Positions 9,547 to 19,889 of a stretch of 64,000 bases of DNA are shown in pieces. Position numbers and translations under genes: made by a program. Origin of the DNA: an uncultured Bacteroidales bacterium (GTDB lineage: Bacteria; Bacteroidota; Bacteroidia; Bacteroidales; Bacteroidaceae); NCBI GenBank assembly GCA_945836755.1, contig CAMAMB010000002.1, positions 33,578 through 97,577 on the forward strand, given 5' to 3'. The notes beneath the pieces were generated by a model. That model was not told where the DNA came from and searched no databases. It worked only from the letters and a program-made list of their open reading frames with translations. Numbering within the stretch: the first letter of the stretch is position 1; the number at the start of each line of letters is the position of its first letter.

Positions 9547-12500
9547 ATGCCACAGCCCCACCAATATCAGCTATCAGACTTTATCCCCACCACGCAGAAG
9601 GAAATGAAACTGCGAGGCTGGGAGCGAGCAGACGTGATATTCTTCTCCGGCGATGCCTACGTAGACCACCCTTCGTTCGGGGTGGCGGTGCTGGCACGCC
9701 TCTTAGAGGCAGAGGGACTGCGTGTGGCCATCGTGCCACAACCATCGTGGCACGGCGACCTACGCGACTTCAGGCGCTTAGGACGTCCGCGCCTTTTCTT
9801 TGCCATAGCGCCGGGCTGCATGGACTCCATGGTCAACAAGTATACAGCCAACCGACGCCTGCGCAGCGAGGACGCGTATAGTCCGGACGGCAGGCACGAC
9901 ATGAGGCCGGAGTATCCCACCATCGTCTATACCCACATACTGCGTGAGCTCTATCCCGATACGCCGGTAGTAATCGGCGGCATAGAAGCCTCGCTCCGAC
10001 GGCTGACACACTACGACTACTGGAAGGGCGAGCTACGCCCCTCGATACTGACCGACTCAGGGGCCGATCTCCTGATCTACGGCATGGGCGAGGCTCCGCT
10101 CACCGACCTGTGCACCCTGCTCAACGACACGCTCGAAAGTTACGCCACGGCAGCTGACACGATGACCAAGAACGACACGAACGGGGAAGAAGGCGGCGAA
10201 GTCAGCATGACACGCAGCCTCTTTCGGAACGCCATCAGCCGTGTGGCCATACGTCAGACAGCTACTCTCGAGACACGCGACAGCATACGAGGCGGCATAC
10301 GCGGAGACGACATCCTGCTACACAGCCACGAAGTCTGCCTGAAAGACCGCAAGCGCTACGCCGAGAACTTCAAACACATAGAGGAAGAAAGCAATAAATA
10401 TGAGGCAAGTCGCCTCATTCAGCAGGTGAGGGAACAGTATATAGTGGTCAATCCGCCCTACCCGCCTATGACAACAGGACAGATAGACCGCGCCTACGAC
10501 CTTCCCTACACACGCCTTCCCCACCCTAAGTATAAAGGTAAGCGCATACCGGCCTACGAAACCATCAAATACTCCGTCACCCTTCATCGCGGGTGCTTCG
10601 GCGGCTGCGCCTTCTGCACCATCTCCGCCCACCAGGGCAAGTTTATCATGTCACGCTCCAAAGAAAGCATTCTGCGCGAAGTGGAGGCCGTGACACGCAT
10701 GGAAGGCTTCAGCGGCAACCTCTCAGACCTGGGCGGACCGTCAGCCAACATGTACAGAATGGGAGGAAAAGACACCACGCTGTGCAGAAAATGCAAACGC
10801 CCCTCATGTATTCACCCCGCCATCTGTCCCAACCTGCACGCCGACCATCGGCCGCTGACAGACATCTACCGCGCCGTCGACGCCCTGCCACAAGTGCGCC
10901 ACAGCTATATAGGAAGCGGCGTGCGCTATGACCTCCTGCTGGCCGACTATAAAGATCCTGCCCTGAAGAAGGCAGCCCGCGACTACACGGAAGAACTCAT
11001 CTGCCACCACGTCTCAGGCAGGCTGAAGGTGGCACCGGAACACACCTCGCCCAAGGTGCTGGAGTTGATGCGGAAGCCCTCGTTCGACCTTTTCAAACAA
11101 TTCAAGACGGTCTTTGACACCATCTGCCGCAAAGCCGGACTGCGCCAGCAAATCATTCCCTACTTCATCTCCTCACATCCGGGCTGCACCGCCGAAGACA
11201 TGGCAGAACTGGCTGCCATCACCAAGCACTTAGACTTCAAGCTGGAACAGGTGCAGGACTTCACGCCTACCCCCATGACTGTGGCAACTACCACCTGGTA
11301 CGCGGGTTATCACCCCTATACCCTCCGCCCCGTATGGTCGGCCCACTCCCCTACTGACAAACTCAAGCAACGTATGTTCTTCTTCTGGTATAAAGCCGAT
11401 GAGCGGAAACGCATCATGGCTGAACTCAAACGCATAGGCCGCACCGACCTGATTGGCAGGCTGTTCACCCTGCTCACCCTTGCTCTGACGGGCATGGCTG
11501 CCCTGTCACCAAACGTCCTCATGGCACAGAGCGCACACAACGAACCCACCACAGCCCTCCAGGCAGCCATACGCCATGTAGATTACGGTATGGAAAGCCG
11601 CGTCACAGCCACCGACGGCGAGACACCACTATGGCTCTCAGCCAACAGATACGGTCTCTCAGGGGTGGAATACGCCAACGGCTACCTCAGACTACAAGCC
11701 GGACACAGGGCGGAGAACGACAGCCTGCGCAAATGGCGCATAGGATGGAGAGCTGACGTGGCAGCCACCTACGGAATGTCGGCCCCCTTCGTCATACAGC
11801 AGCTATACACCGACATTGACTATCGCGCCCTCCGCCTCACCATCGGAGCCAAGGAGGAACCTATGCAGCTGAAGAACAACCTGCTCAGTAGCGGCAGTCA
11901 GACAATGGGCATCAACGCACGCCCCATGCCCAACATACGCATCGCACTACCTGAATATCTGAGCCTTACCGGAAAATCAGACTGGGTGGCCATCAAGGGA
12001 CACTTTGGCTATGGCATGCTGACGGACGGCGGCTTCCAGAAAGATTATTGTGCTATGGACGCCAAACGCACAGAGAAGGTGCTCTACCACACCAAGGCCG
12101 GCTACCTACGCATAGGCAACGAGAAGAAATTCCCCCTCTCCTTCGAAGGCGGCCTCGAATGGATGACCTACTTCGGAGGCACAGCCTACATTACAGGCTC
12201 TGTGGGCGGCATAGGCAGCAAGTTGGAGATGCCACAGCGCCCGAAGGACTTCTTTGACGCCATATTCGGCCTCGGCGGTGATGCCACCGACGGTGATGGC
12301 TATGCCAACGCCACCGGCAACACCGTAGGTAGCTGGATTTTCCGACTGAACTATAAGGCCAACAACTGGCGGGCAAGCATCTACTTGGACCATTTCTTTG
12401 AAGACCACTCGCAGATGTTCTTCGAATATGGATGGCTGGACGGCCTCCTTGGCGCAGAAGTGGAGCTACCTCAGAACCCCTTCGTAAGCACCATCGTGTA

Positions 12501-12993
12501 CGAGTTTTTGAAGACCACCTACCAAAGTGGGCCTGTATACCACGACCATACGGCTGCCATACCGGACCAAATTAGTGGAGCCGACAACTACTATAATCAC
12601 AGTATCTATCAAGGTCACCAGCACTGGGGACAAGCTGTGGGCAACCCACTGTACACTTCGCCGCTGTACAGGCACGATGGCACACTCGCCTTCTCCGACA
12701 ACCGTTTCATAGCTCACCACATCGGCCTCATGGGGCAACCGACTGCTTCATTGTCTTACCGCCTGCTCTACAGCCACGAACGCAGCCATGGCACCTACCC
12801 TGCCCCACATCTGACGGCCCGACACACAGACAGCTTCCTTATAGAAACAACGTGGCGCCCACAAAAGCCCATCAAACACATTGGTGACGGCTGGGAATGC
12901 GGCCTTGCACTTGGTATGGACCGCGGCAATCTCATTGGCAACAACTTCGGCCTCAGCCTACACATCGTGAAACGCGGTATGCTTATCAGATAA
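9547..12993 (+). CDS. YgiQ-family radical SAM protein read in frame into a capsule-assembly Wzi-like outer-membrane protein
   Basis: N-terminal part: MPQPHQYQLSDFIPTTQKEMKLRGWERADVIFFSGDAYVDHPSFG, GCFGGCAFCTISAHQGK (CxxxCxxC). After ELKRIGRTDLIGRLF a signal-peptide-like TLLTLALTGMAALSPNVLMAQ leads into a Wzi-type barrel sequence with no stop. ATG at 9547 preferred over track start 9448. Confidence 0.8.
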   Translation: MPQPHQYQLSDFIPTTQKEMKLRGWERADVIFFSGDAYVDHPSFGVAVLARLLEAEGLRVAIVPQPSWHGDLRDFRRLGRPRLFFAIAPGCMDSMVNKYTANRRLRSEDAYSPDGRHDMRPEYPTIVYTHILRELYPDTPVVIGGIEASLRRLTHYDYWKGELRPSILTDSGADLLIYGMGEAPLTDLCTLLNDTLESYATAADTMTKNDTNGEEGGEVSMTRSLFRNAISRVAIRQTATLETRDSIRGGIRGDDILLHSHEVCLKDRKRYAENFKHIEEESNKYEASRLIQQVREQYIVVNPPYPPMTTGQIDRAYDLPYTRLPHPKYKGKRIPAYETIKYSVTLHRGCFGGCAFCTISAHQGKFIMSRSKESILREVEAVTRMEGFSGNLSDLGGPSANMYRMGGKDTTLCRKCKRPSCIHPAICPNLHADHRPLTDIYRAVDALPQVRHSYIGSGVRYDLLLADYKDPALKKAARDYTEELICHHVSGRLKVAPEHTSPKVLELMRKPSFDLFKQFKTVFDTICRKAGLRQQIIPYFISSHPGCTAEDMAELAAITKHLDFKLEQVQDFTPTPMTVATTTWYAGYHPYTLRPVWSAHSPTDKLKQRMFFFWYKADERKRIMAELKRIGRTDLIGRLFTLLTLALTGMAALSPNVLMAQSAHNEPTTALQAAIRHVDYGMESRVTATDGETPLWLSANRYGLSGVEYANGYLRLQAGHRAENDSLRKWRIGWRADVAATYGMSAPFVIQQLYTDIDYRALRLTIGAKEEPMQLKNNLLSSGSQTMGINARPMPNIRIALPEYLSLTGKSDWVAIKGHFGYGMLTDGGFQKDYCAMDAKRTEKVLYHTKAGYLRIGNEKKFPLSFEGGLEWMTYFGGTAYITGSVGGIGSKLEMPQRPKDFFDAIFGLGGDATDGDGYANATGNTVGSWIFRLNYKANNWRASIYLDHFFEDHSQMFFEYGWLDGLLGAEVELPQNPFVSTIVYEFLKTTYQSGPVYHDHTAAIPDQISGADNYYNHSIYQGHQHWGQAVGNPLYTSPLYRHDGTLAFSDNRFIAHHIGLMGQPTASLSYRLLYSHERSHGTYPAPHLTARHTDSFLIETTWRPQKPIKHIGDGWECGLALGMDRGNLIGNNFGLSLHIVKRGMLIR

Positions 12994-13056
12994 CGCCCAC
13001 ATAACCGGATACCATCTACTCCCCACATTCAGCGACATACCTTTATACTCCTCACC

Positions 13057-13545
13057 ATGACCAAGAACTTGACATTCATCCTCTTAACACTGCTGCTCAC
13101 CGCCTGCGGCAAGCTGCCGAGCAATGGAGACCTCGATGGAAAGTGGATGCTCACCGCACAATATACCAAGCCCTCAACCGACTCCCCCACATACAGCGAC
13201 TACACGGACAAACGCGATACGGGCATCAGCTGGAACGTCCAGCTTGACCTCCTGTCTATCACAGCCCCCGTTCCCCTCCATGAAGATACCTCAGAGTTGC
13301 AACTCGGTAAGTCGCACGAGGTGGTTTGTCGTTTCAACCATGAGGGTTCGACGTTGCGCCTTACCCAAATCTTCTGGCACTATAGGGCCCACGACATAGC
13401 CATCACCCCGGAGGAACTGGAAACCTCACCCCTGTCCATCGTAGGCATTCACCAAGGCGGTACAGACTTCCAGGTCCTTCAGCTCAGCAGCAAGCGCATG
13501 GTGCTCTGCTCCGAGACCGACAGCCTCATATTCAAGAAGATATAA
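13057..13545 (+). CDS. lipoprotein, lipocalin-like
   Basis: [18 protein letters not shown] lipobox followed by [11 protein letters not shown]. Confidence 0.65.
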   Translation: MTKNLTFILLTLLLTACGKLPSNGDLDGKWMLTAQYTKPSTDSPTYSDYTDKRDTGISWNVQLDLLSITAPVPLHEDTSELQLGKSHEVVCRFNHEGSTLRLTQIFWHYRAHDIAITPEELETSPLSIVGIHQGGTDFQVLQLSSKRMVLCSETDSLIFKKI

Positions 13546-13661
13546 CCCACATAGGGTCACTGTCGCTCTACACCACTCATGACAACCACGCCACGGCACA
13601 GCCCCCCACGCGCAGGCTCTGCCCCCAAAGGCATTACCTATCACATCAATCTTCAAGCGCT

Positions 13662-14942
13662 ATGAATAGAGACAACGCTATTTTTAATCTTATCGAGGCC
13701 GAGCGCCGTCGCCAGCTTCGCGGCATTGAGTTAATTGCCTCAGAAAACTTTGTTTCGACGGAAGTAATGGCAGCCATGGGCTCCGTGCTGACCAACAAAT
13801 ACGCCGAGGGGTATCCAGGCAAGCGTTACTACGGAGGCTGCCAGGTAGTAGACGAGTGTGAGCGCCTGGCTATTGAGCGTGCCTGCAAGCTCTTCGACGC
13901 AGCCTACGCCAACGTTCAGCCCCACTCGGGCGCACAGGCCAACGCCTCCGTTTTCATGGCCGTGTTAAAACCCGGTGACACATTCATGGGACTCAGCTTA
14001 GACCAGGGTGGCCACCTCTCCCATGGCTCAGCCGTCAATACCTCCGGCATTCTCTACCACCCCGTTGCCTATCATCTTAGCCCGGAAACAGGACGCGTTG
14101 ACTACGACGAGATGGAACGTCTCGCCATAGAACACAAGCCTAAACTGATTGTGGGGGGAGGCTCAGCCTACAGTCGAGAATGGGATTACGCCCGTATGAG
14201 GGCCATCGCCGATAAAGTAGGTGCTCTCCTCATGATAGACATGGCACACCCCGCCGGTCTTATCGCTGCAGGCCTGCTTGACAATCCTGTACATCACGCT
14301 CACATCGTCACCACCACCACACACAAAACGCTCCGCGGCCCACGTGGTGGTCTGATACTCATGGGTAAAGACTTCGACAACCCCTGGGGACTTACCACCC
14401 CTAAGGGCGAGATCAAGCCTATGAGCCGTCTGCTTGACAGTGCAGTCTTCCCCGGCGTTCAAGGCGGCCCACTTGAACATGTCATAGCTGCCAAAGCCGT
14501 AGCCTTCGGCGAAGCTCTTCAACCGGAGTTCCGCCAATACGCCTCACAGGTTAAAACGAATGCTGCCTGTCTCGCCAACGAACTCATGAAACGCGGATTT
14601 CACATTGTGAGCGGCGGTACCGACAACCATAGCATGCTCGTTGACCTTCGCCCCAAGTACCCCGAGCTTTCCGGCCGTGCAGCTGAAAATGCCCTCGTGG
14701 CAGCCGACATCACTGTGAATAAGAATATGATTCCGTTCGACACCCGCTCCGCCTTCCAGACCTCAGGTATCCGCCTCGGTACTCCGGCTATCACCACACG
14801 TGGTGCGAAAGAGGACCTCATGGTGCTCATAGCCGACTTCATAGAGCAGGTGCTCAATGCGCCTGAAGATGAAAAGGTCATCGCAGATGTACGCCATAAG
14901 GTAAACGAAACCATGGAGAGTTACCCCCTGTTCGCTTGGTAG
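13662..14942 (+). CDS. glyA: serine hydroxymethyltransferase
   Basis: [46 protein letters not shown]-lysine motif. Confidence 0.97.
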   Translation: MNRDNAIFNLIEAERRRQLRGIELIASENFVSTEVMAAMGSVLTNKYAEGYPGKRYYGGCQVVDECERLAIERACKLFDAAYANVQPHSGAQANASVFMAVLKPGDTFMGLSLDQGGHLSHGSAVNTSGILYHPVAYHLSPETGRVDYDEMERLAIEHKPKLIVGGGSAYSREWDYARMRAIADKVGALLMIDMAHPAGLIAAGLLDNPVHHAHIVTTTTHKTLRGPRGGLILMGKDFDNPWGLTTPKGEIKPMSRLLDSAVFPGVQGGPLEHVIAAKAVAFGEALQPEFRQYASQVKTNAACLANELMKRGFHIVSGGTDNHSMLVDLRPKYPELSGRAAENALVAADITVNKNMIPFDTRSAFQTSGIRLGTPAITTRGAKEDLMVLIADFIEQVLNAPEDEKVIADVRHKVNETMESYPLFAW

Positions 14943-14968
14943 TCTAAGGGGCTGACACCCATACACCA

Positions 14969-15018
14969 ATAGACTTGGCAGGGCTTCACTTCAGCGAGGT
15001 CCTGCCAAGTCTATTTAT
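14969..15018 (+). terminator. rho-independent terminator after glyA
   Basis: ATAGACTTGGCAGG (14969-14982) pairs perfectly with CCTGCCAAGTCTAT (15001-15014). Confidence 0.75.
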
Positions 15019-15196
15019 CTGAAAGGTCAAGGCGGCTCAAACAGTCATTTAAGCTATACTTCACACAAAATGGATAGGCGTATGACGTGCCGGAGAGTGG
15101 AGAGCTCATCCTGTGGAAGCTCCCCCACTCAACCTGCAAACGGGACAGGCTGAGTAAGGGCGACGTTTAAGCGAAATCAGACTATCATTGTGAATA

Positions 15197-15583
15197 TCAA
15201 TATAGGTGAAAGATACGCTCCATCAACTGCCACTTCTCGTCTGAAGTAGCCGTGGCCTGGGCCTTCTGGTAACGAGCAGTCAGTGCCTCCCACTCAGCCT
15301 GACGCGGCTGGTGCGCCATCTTCTCCATCACCTCGTGCCATGAAAGGTTAGCGGGAAGCTCGACTATCATAAAGAGACGAGTGCCCACAAGATATATCTC
15401 CATCTCCAGCACACCGGAAGCACGTATGCCCTCAAGTATCTCCGGCCAAATGCCATCCGGAGCGTGAAGGCGTCGATAGGCACTAATGAGTTGAGGGTCA
15501 TCACGGAGGTCGAGCGTCTGGCAATAACGATTGGTGGCACAAGCGTGCCGTCTAACAGGATAGCCTTCAGGAGATGGGTTCAT
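15197..15583 (-). CDS. L-rhamnose mutarotase family protein
   Basis: CQTLDLRDDPQLISAYRRLHAPDGIWPEILEGIRASGVLEMEIYLVGTRLFMIVE pattern typical of RhaM/YiiL. Confidence 0.88.
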   Translation of the reverse strand: MNPSPEGYPVRRHACATNRYCQTLDLRDDPQLISAYRRLHAPDGIWPEILEGIRASGVLEMEIYLVGTRLFMIVELPANLSWHEVMEKMAHQPRQAEWEALTARYQKAQATATSDEKWQLMERIFHLY

Positions 15584-15636
15584 AAGGATTGAGATAAACT
15601 GTTAAAGTAATCGAGGCCACAGTAGAATGGCAGGTG

Positions 15637-16467
15637 CTATAGCAGGTCTGTGAGCAAGGAGGGAGTATGACGTGGGAGGGTGTCCACGAGTAGGGCGCCC
15701 GGCTGTGGAGTCGCAGGTGTCTGCACATTGAAACCAGCCTCTTGAAGCCTCACCATAATAGTGTCAAGCGCCTTCTGCGGACGATTGTTGATGGCACTAA
15801 GATGGCACAACCAGAGCTGTCTGATATGCGCCGGAGATAGATGGGCGATAAGGAACTGCGCCGTCTCTTCATTGCTTGTATGGCCATTTGGAGCAAGTAT
15901 GCGGTTCTTCAGCCTCAAAGGATAGGGGCTGAGACTCAACATAACAGGGTCATAATTAGCTTCGACCACGAGATGCGTCGCCGCCTGAACATGTGGTATC
16001 ATGTCATCCGTGAAGTGACCGACATCAGTAAGCAGAACGAAATGCTTTCCCTCAGCCTCTATATGATAGCCCACATTCTCCGCGCTATCATGAGGCACGT
16101 GAAAAGTCGTGACACGGAAAGGGCCGATGGTGAAAGTATCTCCGGGGCTGAATGTGACGCGACAATCGACAGGCACTTTCTTGGCCACATGATGATTTGC
16201 GTCAATCGACTTATGGACCCGCTCCGTGCCATAAACAGGGAGATGAAAATGAGCACTGATTGCTCCGACGCCCTTTGCATGATCGGTGTGGTCATGAGTT
16301 AAAAGGAGGGCCACAGGAGCAGCCTGCGAAAGGCCATAAGTTGAAAAGTGCTGCTTGAGTTTGCGCAGACTGATACCCGCATCTATCAGCAGGCCCACTC
16401 CGTCAGAGAGTAGGTAGGAGGCATTGCCGCTACTGCCGGAACAAAAGGAGATGTATTGCAAGGACAC
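15637..16467 (-). CDS. MBL-fold metallo-hydrolase (YycJ-like)
   Basis: LQYISFCSGSSGNASYLLSDGVGLLIDAGISLR, LLTHDHTDH; likely GTG start near 16467 (track start 16512 overlaps the upstream gene). Confidence 0.85.
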   Translation of the reverse strand: MSLQYISFCSGSSGNASYLLSDGVGLLIDAGISLRKLKQHFSTYGLSQAAPVALLLTHDHTDHAKGVGAISAHFHLPVYGTERVHKSIDANHHVAKKVPVDCRVTFSPGDTFTIGPFRVTTFHVPHDSAENVGYHIEAEGKHFVLLTDVGHFTDDMIPHVQAATHLVVEANYDPVMLSLSPYPLRLKNRILAPNGHTSNEETAQFLIAHLSPAHIRQLWLCHLSAINNRPQKALDTIMVRLQEAGFNVQTPATPQPGALLVDTLPRHTPSLLTDLL

Positions 16468-16489
16468 TTGATTAAGATGAGGATGAAAC

Positions 16490-18799
16490 TTAGAAGGGTA
16501 GGCCAACAGCAAAGTGGAAGGTAAAGTCGCGACTAAACTTAGGGTTGACGAGAGGATAGTGGTTGATACTATTCCGATACTGCGGGTTGATAGCCTTCAT
16601 ACCACCGTCAAAGCGCAGAATGAAGTAGTCAAAGTTGAGACGAAGCCCCAAACCATACGCCACTGCTATCTCGCGCCAAAATCTATGCCAGCGGAAAGTA
16701 CCCGCCTCCAGACCCGGATAGGTGCGAGTGTTCCAAATGTTGCCGGCATCTATGAAGAAGGCCCCATGAAGCTTTCCAAATAACTGCGTGCGCCACTCTG
16801 CACTGAGGTCAAGCTTGAGGTTACCCGTTTGATTGATGAAGTCCACCTTGCCATCCTCTCCCCGATATGAGCCTGGACCTAATTCGCGCACGCTCCATCC
16901 TCTGACACTGTTGGCGCCACCAGCGAAGTAACGTTTTTCATAGGGCAACAAGTCAGAGTTCCCATAGGGGATACCAATGCCAAGGGCAGCATGACAGGCA
17001 AAAGAGTTGCGGGAATTGACGAGGAAGCTTTTAACCACGTCAAAATCAAACTTCACATATTGGGAGTAGTTGATGCCAAAGAGGGTATACTTCCCTTGAC
17101 CGTCTTTGTTGTGACCGAAAAGACGTGAATAAGCGTAGAGCAGGTTACCGGCCAGCTCCACGCTGCTCTTCATCACAAGCCCATTCGTCTGATAGATACC
17201 CGAGGGGCGGTCGGCTGCATCACGCATGGAGTTATAGATAAGGCTATAACTCGTCTTCATGACAAACAAATTTTCGTAAGTAGATCTCAACACCGAGTAA
17301 TGAGGGTCATCACCCTCCAGATACTTCTGTCTGAAAGCGCCAGATATCCAAGGCATATAGACATAGTTGAGCTGGAAGGCATCGAGGCGGTGCTGCAGTC
17401 GAGAATCAGCATTGCGATACCAGCGATAGCCCCATGACCCAGTCAGCACACGTCGATGAAACTCCGGCCGGTCCTGCGAGTCATACATAATCTTTGCCTC
17501 AGAGGTGGCCTTCACTGCCTTGTGCATTCTGAAGCGTGCGAAGGGTATACGGAGGGTTGGAAAACGCAATGCCATCTCTGCAGACCACGCAATAAAGTTA
17601 TTATCACTATACTCCTCCAGGCCCGTAATGGCCTCATACGCAGCTCGGAGTTTCAGAGTGAGCAGCTCCGAACCATGACCGACATTTCTATTAGAATAGG
17701 TCACCGACGCGGCTGCACCGAGGTCACCGGCAGTGTTTGTGCCCTCCACATCAAAGCCAAAACTATTAGGCTTAGCCGGGATGACATGTATATCACACCC
17801 CACCTGCGCCGTATCTCCCGACATAGGATATAGACGCACCGTAGTTTGCTTGATAGCTGGCAGACCACCCAGTGAGACGTATGAGTTACGGACATCCGTT
17901 TCTCTCAGAAGGCTGTCCTGGTTGAGAGGAATCTGCGAGGCGTAGATACGGCGACGAATGCGGTTGCGTCCTTTATAAAAGAATTGGATATCACGATAAG
18001 TCGTAGAATCGAGCGACTGGGTGTCAGCACGTTCCACATCTTCGTAGAGGCGTATCTTACCTATGGTGCGCGGTATGGCAATAACTGTTTCTTCTTGAGG
18101 GGTTACAAAGTGAAGGGTCACATCTGCCCCAAGAGAGCCTCGCAGCGTGTCTATGTCAAAAGATATATAGCCATCATGAAGGCCATAGAAACCTCGATCG
18201 GCCATGGCACGAAGGATACGGCGTTTCTCTTCGGCCATGCGGTTCAGGTTGAGAGGCATTCCACGACGTAGCAAGGTGGCAGCAGAGTCGGCCTGAAATG
18301 CTCTGTATGCCTCTTCTGACTCAAAATGGTAGTAGAGGTGCTCTATATAATAACGGTTTTGAGGATGTAGGTTGTAACGTACGCGGGTCTTGTACTTATG
18401 GTGCGTAACGACTGTGTCACAAGAAGCATGAAGGTAGCCCTCGTTCATAAGTGCCTGCTCGAGCGAAGCAATGGAGAGGGCCGTTTGCTTGGGGTCATAA
18501 ATAGCCGGCGCTTCTCCCATTCGCCTCAACCACTTAGAAAACCCTTTGTTGCCGCGCACAGAGTCTGTACTTGACAGGCAATAAATAGCTGTGGGCACCT
18601 TCAGCAGGGAGAACCACTTCGTGTTAGGCTGCTGACGTACATAGCTCTTGTACTGAGATAGTTTCTCGACCTTCTTGTCCGAGGTGACGCTGACCTTCTG
18701 TAGAAGCGTCTGGTCAGCCTGAAGAAAACGACGCGGGCTGCATGACGTCACCAGAAGGACAAGCAAGCTGGAGAAAATATATGCGAGTGGTCTGTACAT
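16490..18799 (-). CDS. BamA/TamA-family outer membrane protein
   Basis: Lipobox-like LVTSCSPRRFL N-terminus, POTRA-like repeats, C-terminal barrel with FAGGANSVRGWSVRELGPGSY and terminal FHFAVGLPF. Confidence 0.87.
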   Translation of the reverse strand: MYRPLAYIFSSLLVLLVTSCSPRRFLQADQTLLQKVSVTSDKKVEKLSQYKSYVRQQPNTKWFSLLKVPTAIYCLSSTDSVRGNKGFSKWLRRMGEAPAIYDPKQTALSIASLEQALMNEGYLHASCDTVVTHHKYKTRVRYNLHPQNRYYIEHLYYHFESEEAYRAFQADSAATLLRRGMPLNLNRMAEEKRRILRAMADRGFYGLHDGYISFDIDTLRGSLGADVTLHFVTPQEETVIAIPRTIGKIRLYEDVERADTQSLDSTTYRDIQFFYKGRNRIRRRIYASQIPLNQDSLLRETDVRNSYVSLGGLPAIKQTTVRLYPMSGDTAQVGCDIHVIPAKPNSFGFDVEGTNTAGDLGAAASVTYSNRNVGHGSELLTLKLRAAYEAITGLEEYSDNNFIAWSAEMALRFPTLRIPFARFRMHKAVKATSEAKIMYDSQDRPEFHRRVLTGSWGYRWYRNADSRLQHRLDAFQLNYVYMPWISGAFRQKYLEGDDPHYSVLRSTYENLFVMKTSYSLIYNSMRDAADRPSGIYQTNGLVMKSSVELAGNLLYAYSRLFGHNKDGQGKYTLFGINYSQYVKFDFDVVKSFLVNSRNSFACHAALGIGIPYGNSDLLPYEKRYFAGGANSVRGWSVRELGPGSYRGEDGKVDFINQTGNLKLDLSAEWRTQLFGKLHGAFFIDAGNIWNTRTYPGLEAGTFRWHRFWREIAVAYGLGLRLNFDYFILRFDGGMKAINPQYRNSINHYPLVNPKFSRDFTFHFAVGLPF

Positions 18800-19067
18800 T
18801 TCGGGGCAAAGTTAAGACTTTTTCAGGAAGAACTTTGTAGCTTTGCCGTGAAATACCATTGCTCTCACGTAGCAGACAATAGTAATAGCCCCGCCCTATA
18901 GAAGTCATTCCTCACTGCGCCGATGCCTTCCCCTATGGCCACCCACAACCCGGCTTCCAATGAAGGGGAACACCAGCCATCCTACATCCATCTACCCGCC
19001 TCACAGCAAGGACTGTCTGCCTCGGACAATCCTTGCCATATTTTCACCATAAACCGCCCCCTCATAT

Positions 19068-19862
19068 ATGCTCACTCGCCGCACCATAAAATTTGTTCAT
19101 TCGCTTGCACAAAAGAAGTACCGCGACGACAGTCTCTGTTTTGTGGCAGAGGGGAGGAAACTTGTCTACGATTTGCTGGCCGCAGGTATGAAAGCCGAAG
19201 GGCTCTATGCCACTGACGACTTTCTCGCCTCATTACCGGCTTCCCTCCTTCCTGCCTCCACAGCAGTCCATCCCTGCACAGTGGCCGAACTGGCGGCCCT
19301 CTCTGCCTTGGCTTCTCCCCCCAAAGGCGGGGGTGCCATCTGTGTCTTCCACCAAAGGCCCCTAGTGTCAGTCACAGCAACAGAGGCCATTGGCAACACC
19401 CTAAGCATAGCCTTAGATGGTGTACAAGATCCCGGCAACTTAGGCACCATTATCCGCACAGCCGATTGGTTCGGCATTCACCGCATTTTCGCTTCACACG
19501 AGACTGCCGACGTCTATTCCCCCAAGGTAGTGCAAAGCACGATGGGGGCCTTGGCCCGCGTGGAAGTTATCTACACTGACCTTCCTTCATTTATCTCATC
19601 GCTGCCAGAGAGCACACCGGTATATGGTACTTTCCTGGACGGCGACAATTGTTATACAGCCCCCATCGAACGGCCGGAAGCCGGCCTCCTTGTCATGGGC
19701 AACGAGGGCAATGGCATCAGCGCACAGGTTGCAGACGGCGTGACCCACCGCCTATATATCCCCCCGTTCCCGGATAGCAGTTGTGGGTCAGAAAGTCTTA
19801 ATGTAGCGTCAGCCACAGCGATACTCTGCGCAGAGCTTCGTCGGCGCATCCGAGCGAAATAA
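19068..19862 (+). CDS. TrmH/SpoU-family RNA 2'-O-methyltransferase
   Basis: LDGVQDPGNLGTIIRTADWFG, LLVMGNEGNGIS, LYIPPFP...ESLNVASATAILCAEL knot motifs. Confidence 0.92.
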   Translation: MLTRRTIKFVHSLAQKKYRDDSLCFVAEGRKLVYDLLAAGMKAEGLYATDDFLASLPASLLPASTAVHPCTVAELAALSALASPPKGGGAICVFHQRPLVSVTATEAIGNTLSIALDGVQDPGNLGTIIRTADWFGIHRIFASHETADVYSPKVVQSTMGALARVEVIYTDLPSFISSLPESTPVYGTFLDGDNCYTAPIERPEAGLLVMGNEGNGISAQVADGVTHRLYIPPFPDSSCGSESLNVASATAILCAELRRRIRAK

Positions 19863-19889
19863 GCCCACACATGTGCCCTACCTTTCACA

